DNA from: Amyelois transitella
Lineage: Eukaryota; Arthropoda; Insecta; Lepidoptera; Pyralidae
Direction of reading: 5' to 3'
NCBI RefSeq assembly: GCF_032362555.1
Contig: NC_083523.1
Location: 9,337,501-9,401,500 of the forward strand
Length of the DNA: 64,000 nucleotides
In this document: piece after piece, positions 24,501 to 33,500 of the stretch
Layout: each line of letters opens with the position of its first letter
How positions within the stretch are numbered: the first letter of the stretch is position 1
Program-made: the position numbers and the translations under genes
Notes under the pieces: model-generated
The model's input: the letters and a program-made list of their open reading frames with translations, nothing else
What the model was told of the DNA's origin: nothing
Databases searched by the model: none

Positions 24501-27500
24501 TTACTAATCAATTTCGCTCGTCAGGTAGAGAGATATCTGCTGGGCCCCTCGTCTCAGGTGAGCCAGAGCAGCGCCCAGCTCAACAATCAGCCGCCGCTGT
24601 CTGCGCTCGCCTCTATATGTCAGGTGAATATAATGTGAACATAGTTTAGTTCTGCGCCGTGTGGTTCCCGGCACCAATACAAAAAAAGAATAGGACCACT
24701 CCCATCTCTTTCTCATGGATGTCGTAAAGGCGTAGGCTTACAAACTTGGGATTCTTTTTAGGCGTTGGGTTAGGTTAGGATAGGTTAGCAACCCCGCAAG
24801 GGATATAGACGTGACCATATGTATGTATGTATATATTCTAAATAGGATAAAAGGTAGGCAATAGATGAATCTACACAAGATATGAATACTAATTGATATT
24901 ATTAACGTGAAAAGTTAGTTTATTTATTTGTAAGCTTTTCAAGGATTATCTATTGAATTAATCTTCTTGAAATATAAAGTACCTATGTATCATTAGGAGT
25001 CTGGAGAAGGACATAGGGTAACTTTCATATGGGTAAAAGCTATAGTTTTTTTTTAAACCTGTATTCTTTTGTAAGTGGCGCTAAATTCGTCGCTTTTTGT
25101 AGATGGCGCTAAGCGGGTAATAAATTATCTGCATATTGTTTTTATTAATTATTAAAAGTCGATTTTGGAAATGTTACAGCATATAATATTATGATGTGTG
25201 AGTTCCCGCTAAAAAGTAGTGACAACTTTTCCGCGATAAGATTGATCGCTTTATGTTTCCTCACGCGTTTTACTCCATATATTTCTCATGAGTATCGTAA
25301 AAGGGATATAGACGTGACTATTATGTATGTATGATAGGCCTCTTAAATGATTGTGCATTTTTGGCTTGATGTTGACGTAAGTTTTATCTTTATTTATTTG
25401 ACGAAATATTCGTATTGAAATCGTTAGTTTTACATTCATTCATGTTTTTTAACGTAGACAATGTGCATTCGTCCACGATTTAGATTTAAGACATCTATAT
25501 TTGTCAATTGACACATAAATATATATAGTCACGTCTATAACCCTTGCGGGCTAGACAGAGCCAACAGTCTTGAAAAGACTGACAGGCCACGTTCGGCTTT
25601 TTGGCTCGATGATAGAATTGAGATTCAAATAGTGAGAGGTTGCTAGTTCATCGCCTATAATAAGAATCCCAAGTTTATAAGCCTATCTCTTAGTCGCCTT
25701 ATACGATATCCATGGGAACGAGATGGAGTGGTCCTATTTTTTATATTGGGGCTGGGAACCACACAGCACATTGTAAATTGACGTCCGGTGAAAATGCCGC
25801 AGTGTAGTTTGTTCCGCCGCTTCTTGTACACATGCGCTTTGGAAGCGGTAGTAGTTATGATTAGATTGAAGTGATGCGACGTCTATAAGTAATACCTTGT
25901 GAAAATAAATGTATCGTATTGTATCGTGGTTTTATGTATGAATTTATGTATGTATTAGTCTAAGAGCTAGTGAACTCTCCGAGTAATGGTGTTAATCGGA
26001 GAGTTTACTAGCTCTCCAACTATATGTTTGTATGTGTGTGTATGTCGCCGCGGCAGGCGTGGAGCGGCGGTTAGTCTAGGAGCTAGTGAACCCTCCTAGT
26101 AACTGTGTTCACTAGCTCTCCAACTATGTGTGTATGTGTGCGCGGCAGGCGTGGAGCGGCGGTTAGTCTAAGAGCTAGTGAACCCTCCTAGTAACGGTGT
26201 TCACTAGCTCTCCAACTATATGTGTGTATCGTATGGTGCCGCGCAGGAGTGGAGCGGCGGTTAGTCTAAGAGCTAGTGAACCCTCCGAGCTCTCCAACTA
26301 CATGTGTGTGTGTATGTCGCCGCGCAGGCGTGGAGCGGCGGTTAGTCTAAGAGCTAGTGAACACTCCGAGCTCTCCAACTATATGTGTGTGTGCGCGTGC
26401 GCAGGCGTGGAGCGGCGGTTAGTCTAAGAGCTAGTGAACACTCCGAGCTCTCCAACTATATGTGTGTGTGCGCGTGCGCAGGCGTGGAGCGGCGGTTAGT
26501 CTAAGAGCTAGCGAACCCTCCGAGCTCTCCAACTATATGTGTGTGTATGCGTGTGCGCAGGCGTGGAGCGGCGGTTAGTCTAAGAGCTAGCGAACCCTCC
26601 GAGCTCTCCAACTATATGTGTGTGTATGCGTGTGCGCAGGCGTGGAGCGGCGGTTAGTCTAAGAGCTAGCGAACCCTCCGAGCTCTCCAACTATATGTGT
26701 GTGTATGCGTGTGCGCAGGCGTGGAGCGGCGGTTAGTCTAAGAGCTAGCGAACCCTCCGAGCTCTCCAACTATATGTGTGTGTATGCGTGTGCGCAGGCG
26801 TGGAGCGGCGGTTAGTCTAAGAGCTAGCGAACCCTCCGAGCTCTCCAACTATATGTGTGTGTATGCGTGTGCGCAGGCGTGGAGCGGCGGGCAGGGCTGC
26901 GCGCGGCCGGCGCGCGCGGGCGCGGGCGCGGCCGTGGCGGCGCTGGGCGAGCTCAGCCCCGGCGGCGCGCTCATGCGGCACCACGCGGCCGCTAGCATGG
27001 CGCGTGAGTATGCTTCCGCGCCCCACAGATGGCGCTGTGCGGTTTTAGAACGCGCTATGGGGATTTTTACTGGCGAAGTTATATAGATAAATGCGATACC
27101 GTGTCTAGAGAATAAGCTGCCACCCACCCCAACCCCCTGGTGGTCCAGGCCGCAAACTACACACCAAGACCAGACGCCCCGTTGCGCCGCCGACGCCCGA
27201 GGAGTGTCCTCCACGATCCGGACGACCCCATCACGGTTGCCAACCGCCCCCCCGATAACCCTGCGCCCGCCAGGAGGCAAGGTTATCGATACCGTCCCCA
27301 TCGCGCCCACCGGAACAGGGCGCGAAGAAGTAGGAACAGTAGCTCTTTTTCCAGGTACCGCAATGTACCAGGGCGCTTCACGCCGACACGTTAGGCCCCT
27401 AAGGCAGGCTAGTCAAGATTAGAACCCATAAGGTTGAGCGTTGCATCCGCTCGCGAGTTTGCATTGCTCGCATTGCTCAAAGGCAAAGTCCAAGGCCGAG

Positions 27501-30500
27501 GTTCGTCCCAACTGGGAGCCCCTTGCGCGCTTTTGCCGAAAAGGCTGTTAGGAGGAGCGTCAAGCCCTCGCCTAAAAACGTCCCGCTGTAATAGTGAATG
27601 CCCCTCAGGCAAATTATGTTCTCATAGCCAAAAAAAAAACCGTGTCTTGACCTGGTGTTTTATTTAAGGTTGTCTCTGATTGGAAAACCTTGTGTTTACA
27701 TATATTTATACTAGCGACCCGCCCCGACTTCGCACGGGTGCAAAATAATAAATGTTATTATACATAAAAACCTTCCTCTTGAATCAATTTACCTGTTACA
27801 AAAAACCGCATCAAAATCCGTTGCGTAATTTTAAAGATTTAAGCATACAGACAAACAGACTAAAATAGCGACTTTGTTTTATACTATATAGTACTAGCTT
27901 TCCGCCCGCGGCTTCGCCCACGTGTAATTCGGTTATATATAGCGTTTTTTAATGATCTCGACAGGGCTTTTTCTTCCACAGGCTGAAATCTTGTTACAAC
28001 TGGAATTAAATATAGCCTGTGTTACTCAGGGATGATGTAGCTTTCTAATGGTGAATGTTTGAAATCGATTCAGTAGTTTCGGAGTTTATCGATTACATGT
28101 GTAAACAAACAAACATATAAAAAAATAGAGGGAAATCAAGGGCAAACCTCAAATTTACAGGCAATTACGTTTTTGACAATTTCATAGATCTGTTTAAGTA
28201 TTTGCGTCTGATAGTCATCATCCCATGTGAATGAGCTGATGATGGAAGGTACAACTCCTCAACGGTTAGGAGTTGAAAGAAAATTCTTACGAAGTTATAC
28301 GTACATGTGAGGCTATTAGGTTGACCTGATAATAAAAAGTAAATCTCATTAACGTTAAGAATTTAGGTGAAAATGGATGCGGACAAATTTCATCTCTTCA
28401 CTTGTTTCCTTTTAGCTGTTTGTATGGGTAGTGTTAACACAAAATAGGGATTTAAAGGCGTAATGTTATTAATGTTATGCATGTATGTACATAATTATGT
28501 ATGTTAAAGAGACGACTGAAAGTTGTCATACAAAGTCTTTTTTTTTAAGGATGGGAAATCATCAAATGACCTCTCCCGCTCTGGGTGGAACGGAAGGGAG
28601 TGTCAGACTTTTACTGACTAAAACCCACCTCGTTCCTTCAGTTGCCCTTTGCGTTCCGGGGCCACGGTATCTCGTTAGAACTTTCCCGCAGCCCCGGCTC
28701 AGTTTATCCCGTTTCCCCCCCTTGGGGGTTGACATTTCAAAAATCCCTTCTTAGTGCTCACTTTTGTTACTAAAGGAACCTCTGTTCAAAATCTCAGACT
28801 CCTATACCGAGCGGTTTCGGCTGTGCGTTAATAAATCAGTCACCCAATCGCACCCCCTAAATCACGATTGGAGGGTAGTTTGAAAAAACTTATAATGTCA
28901 AACATATTTACTTGCCTATGTACGTGTTCATGCCAAGTTTCAAGTTTATAAACCCAAGGAATAAGATTTTTCATAGAAACGTTTTTACCCCTTTTCCCCC
29001 CCTTGGGGGTTGAATTTCCAAAAATCCTTTCTTAGTGCTCCCCTACATATCCCAAGGAACCTACATTCCAAATTTCAGCTGTCTACGACCAGTAGTTTCG
29101 ACTGTGCGTTGTCTGTCAGTCAGTCACTCAGTAACGGAAGAGTTTTATATATATAGATAGTATAGTACTTAGTATACATATGTCGCGCGAGCTACACCGC
29201 CTCTACTTATCGTGCGGGGAGTTGCTGCGGGGTCTTGTAAAGACTGATAGACTACAGTCTTTTTAAGACTGTTGTCCCTGTCTACCCCGCAAGAGATATA
29301 GATGTGATTATATGTATGTACTAGCTTTCCCCCGCGACTCCGTCCGCGCGGATGTCGGTCTTCGCGTAGATGGTTTATTTCTCCATTTTATTTTCAGTCC
29401 GGTCAATTTAGACCAAAAAATAGGAATGAAGCTACATTAATTCCCTTCAAGCTGAAAATGAGTATAATTGTTTAAAACACAATCAAAAGCATTATTTCAA
29501 AATTCCCCATGATTCCGGTTTAAGGAAAAAAATTACCCAAGGTCAAAGGTAAGAAAATGGGATTTTCACGATTTTCTTCAAAACGGTAAGTTTTATAGGA
29601 AAATTACCTCAGACATAGATTGTAGATCATAAAGATATCTATAAAAAGGAATCAATATTTTTTTTCAATAAAGCTACCGTTTCTGAGATATTACCATGCA
29701 AAAAGTTGCAAGCGTCATAATATGCATAAGCACGTCTCGTATATACTCTATGTAGCAGTAATATAAGTAAAAATATTGTTCTGTCGGTAATTTTAACTTG
29801 AATTCAAAATATAAAATATACATAAGTATAATGAAACCCAGTCCCTTCATTTATACTGTAGTGAAACCTTGAGACAACATCTGTCTCTCTGTTTAATTGT
29901 GTACGTGGCTAGGGTCGTATAGCTGCTTTATCTCAGAATGCTCAACACATGAAATACCGTTAGTCTTTAATAATAGTTGTCCTTGCGGGGATACCGTTGT
30001 CGGCTATGGACACCACGGCCTCTCATGCCCTAGGAGTGCCGGCCGTTTAGGGCGCCATGCCGCCCTAAATGATACAATCCTCCGTGCTCTTGCCACCATC
30101 CATGTTCCAGCCGTTCTAGAACCAAACGGTCTGGCTCGGGATGATGCCAAGAGACCGGATGGTATGACTTTGGTACCCTGGAGATTGGGGCGGCCTTTGG
30201 TGTGGGATGCTACTTGTGTCGACACACTTGCGCCGTCTCATCTTCAGGTTACTAAACCTAAGGCCGTTCTGATTCAAATGAGGCAAAAAACCACAAAAGG
30301 CGCAAATATGTAGTTATCGGGATCAAAGTTTACAACAGATGGCAAGTGTGATAGTGATATTGAAAGGAGAGTGAACGCGGGGAACATGGTGAATGGAGCT
30401 TTGCATGCCTTTATGAGCAGTCAGAAACTATCCAAACAGGCTCGACTGGCGGTGCACAGGGGCGTGTTGGTCCCGACATTAATGTATGGGAGTGAAAGTT

Positions 30501-33500
30501 GGGTATGGCAAAAGAAGCACGAAAGCAGAATAAATGCAGTGGAAATGAGAGCGTTAAGGAGTATGTTGGGTGTGAAATTGAGTGACCGGATAAGGAACAG
30601 TGTGATAAGGGAATGTTGTGATGTGAAAGAAGATGTAGTTACAGGAATAGAAAAGGGTATGTTGAGATGGTTCGGTCATGTGGAGAGGATGAATGAAAAC
30701 AGGTTGACTAAGCAGATATACATGGAGAGTGTGGAGGGAAAGGTCGGGGTGGGAAGACCTAGACGAACATATCTTGATCAAATTAAGGACGTCCTGGTAA
30801 AGGGTCAGGTCAAAAGTACCCGAAACCGCCGAGCTTGCATGAAGAGAGTTATGAATGTAGATGAAGCAAAGGAAGTATGCAGGGATCGTGGCAAGTGGAA
30901 AGAGGTAGTCTCTGCCTACCCCTCCGGGAAAGAGGCGTGATTTTATGTATGTATGTATGTAGTTATCGGTAATATCTATACTTTTGAACCTTTTGGGGTA
31001 GAAACTCTGGGACCGGGGGGCCTATCTGCCCATCAGCTTTTCCGACAATTGTCTAAAAAGCTAATTGAGGTATCTCTTGACCGGAGGGCTGGAAATTATC
31101 TGGCTCAGAGAATCAGCATTGCCATTCGAATTGGCAATGCGGCCAGCCTACTGGGCACATTCCCGCATGTTGATGCTATGCAAGGACTGTACAATTTATA
31201 AATTAAATTTTAGTTTGTAGTCATCTTTTTTCTTTCTTTTTATAAGTAGTTTTAGTTTTAATTTGATTATTGCATTGAATTTGATAATTATAATCTCTAT
31301 TATTGTCCTAAGATGATTTTCTTCACTTAGGGTTATTCTATTTTTTTAAATAATAAATGCGAAAGTTAGTCTTGAGTGCCACTGCGTAGTGAAAACACGT
31401 GTTTATTTTAACCTATTTCAGACTTTTTCAAGTTTAATAATAAAAATTTAAAAAAAAAACGCGCTAATAGTACACTACCTCAGAGGTGAGAAGGAAACGG
31501 ATGCATATTATGACGCTTGCAACTTTTTGCATCGTTATATCACAGAAACGGTAGCTTTGTTGAAAAAAATTATTGATACCTTTTTTATAGATAACTTTAT
31601 GATCTACAATTTATGTCTGAGGTAATTTTCCGATTTGAAAAACTTACCGTTTTAAAGAAAATTGCGATACACCCATTTTTTACCTTTGACCGTGAGTAAT
31701 TTTTTTTCCTTAAACCGGAATCATGGGGAATTTTGAAATAATGCTTTTGATTGTGTTTTAAATAATTATACTCATTTTCAGCTTGATTGGAATTAATGTA
31801 GCTATGAAGTATTTTTTTCATAGTAATTAGTAGCGGCCCGCTTGTGCAGCAAACGGTTCAAGCCAAAGCCGACTTTAGGCGCTACAGGTTACGGCGCTAA
31901 ATCCACTGCGGGTAACGCAACGTGTGTTCGCGGTTCTACAGAACAACGTCTATGTATAAACTGAAAAATTAAGATTTTTTTTTTCTTAGTATTTTTTCGG
32001 GATAAAAAGTATCCTATTTTACGCCCAGGATAATAAGGTATAATTATACCAAGTTTCATCAAAATCGAACCGTTAGTTTTCACGTGATGCCTGAACATAC
32101 AGACAGACAGACAAAAATTTTTTTAATCACATTTTTGTGTTTGGTATCGATCCAGTAACACCCCCTGCTATTTATTTTTTCAATATTTTCAATGTACAGA
32201 ATTGACCTTTCTACAGATTTATTATATGTATAGAAGATTTATCGCTCCGTCCAGAACTGATCCCCCCGGACGTGTCGCGCGAACTACACCGCCTCTACCT
32301 ATCCTGCGGGGAGTTACTGTGGAGTAGACAGAGCCAACAGTCTTGTAAAGACTGATAGGCTACAGTCTTTACAACACTGTTGCCTCTGTCTACCCCGCAA
32401 GGGATATAGACGTGACCATATGTATGTATGTATGTGGTACTTAGTAGCCATGTTACGAGAATTCGATTCGTATGTATTAGTACTCTCTACCCAAGGGATA
32501 TAGACGTGACCATATGTATTTCCCACTCCGTTCAGAACTAATCCCCCCGGACGTGTCTCGCGAATTACACCGCCTCTACCTATCGTGCGGGGAGCTGCTC
32601 CGCTCGCTGTGGCGCGCGCTGCCGCCGCCCGGCGCGGCCGAGGACGGCGCGCGCGCAGCTCTCTTCTACGAGGCGCTGCTGCGGTTCCGCAACGTCAAGC
32701 TGAGGCCTTTCGAGGTTGGTTTATTTATTTAAACTTTAATGCACAAAAAACAAAAATGTACAAAAGGCGGACTTAATGCCGTTTGGCATTCTCTACCAGT
32801 CAACCAGCTGACCAAACAGAAAAAACTTTTGGTTGGTGGTGCGATAAAGTGCACATGCATAGGTACTGACAAAATACATACATTACAAAAAAAATGCGTA
32901 AATACATACAAGATATACATACATAATATACACTATAAATACATATACATACATAAAATATATCATTAATCTGCCGAAGAAAGAACCCCTTCACAGCATG
33001 TTTGAACGCAGAGCGACTAGGAGCTCTCCTAATCATTTCAGGAAGAGCATTTCAGAGCCTTATAGCCTGAACCTGGAAAGATTTCTCCAAAAAAGTAGAC
33101 AGAGGAGTACGCAAAGTCAGGTTGTCTGAAGAGCGAAGAGAACGGGAATGGGTGGAACTCAGAAGCGGGAATTTAGATTTTAAGTAAAGAGGAGAGTGAG
33201 CATCATTGAGTAGAGAGTACAACAAACAAAGAATTGGATTTGGTTGTGGATGATGTATACAACTGCCGTGGTGTATAACTAAAATGCCGTTATCTGATTT
33301 ACATCAGGATTTTTCACCTTTTTTACCAGTAGTAGCGAAGGAAATATGCAGAGATCGTGGTGGATAGAGGTAGTCTCTGCCTACCCCTCCGGGGAAGAGG
33401 CGTGATTTTACGTATACATACATAAATACATATGATCCGTCTTTATCCCTTACGGGGTAGACAGAGCCAACAGTCTTGAAAAGACTGATAGGCCACGTTT

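Larger units (their letters stand above)
29425..31812. mobile_element. Compound element with ~300-bp inverted repeats
   Basis: Left arm 29425-29727 and right arm 31500-31812 are inverted copies, alignable end to end by eye with scattered mismatches and short indels (shared words: CAAAAGCATTATTTCAAAAT, CCCCATGATTCCGGTTTAAG, AAAAAGTTGCAAGCGTCATA). They enclose a broken nuclease-like ORF and a nested RTE LINE. Either this is one transposon with long terminal inverted repeats, or two copies of a repeat landed around a retroelement fragment. Confidence 0.65.

Noticed and set aside
25957-26890. CRISPR-like array
   Set aside because: Units are head-to-tail near-identical 77-98 bp copies without unique spacers, in an animal intron, and each contains the exon 9 acceptor.
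26849-27310. 153-codon minus-strand frame over exon 9 and the GC-rich block
   Set aside because: Arises from GC-rich sequence; no homology recognised, and it overlaps the coding exon of GTF2H1 and the minisatellite.
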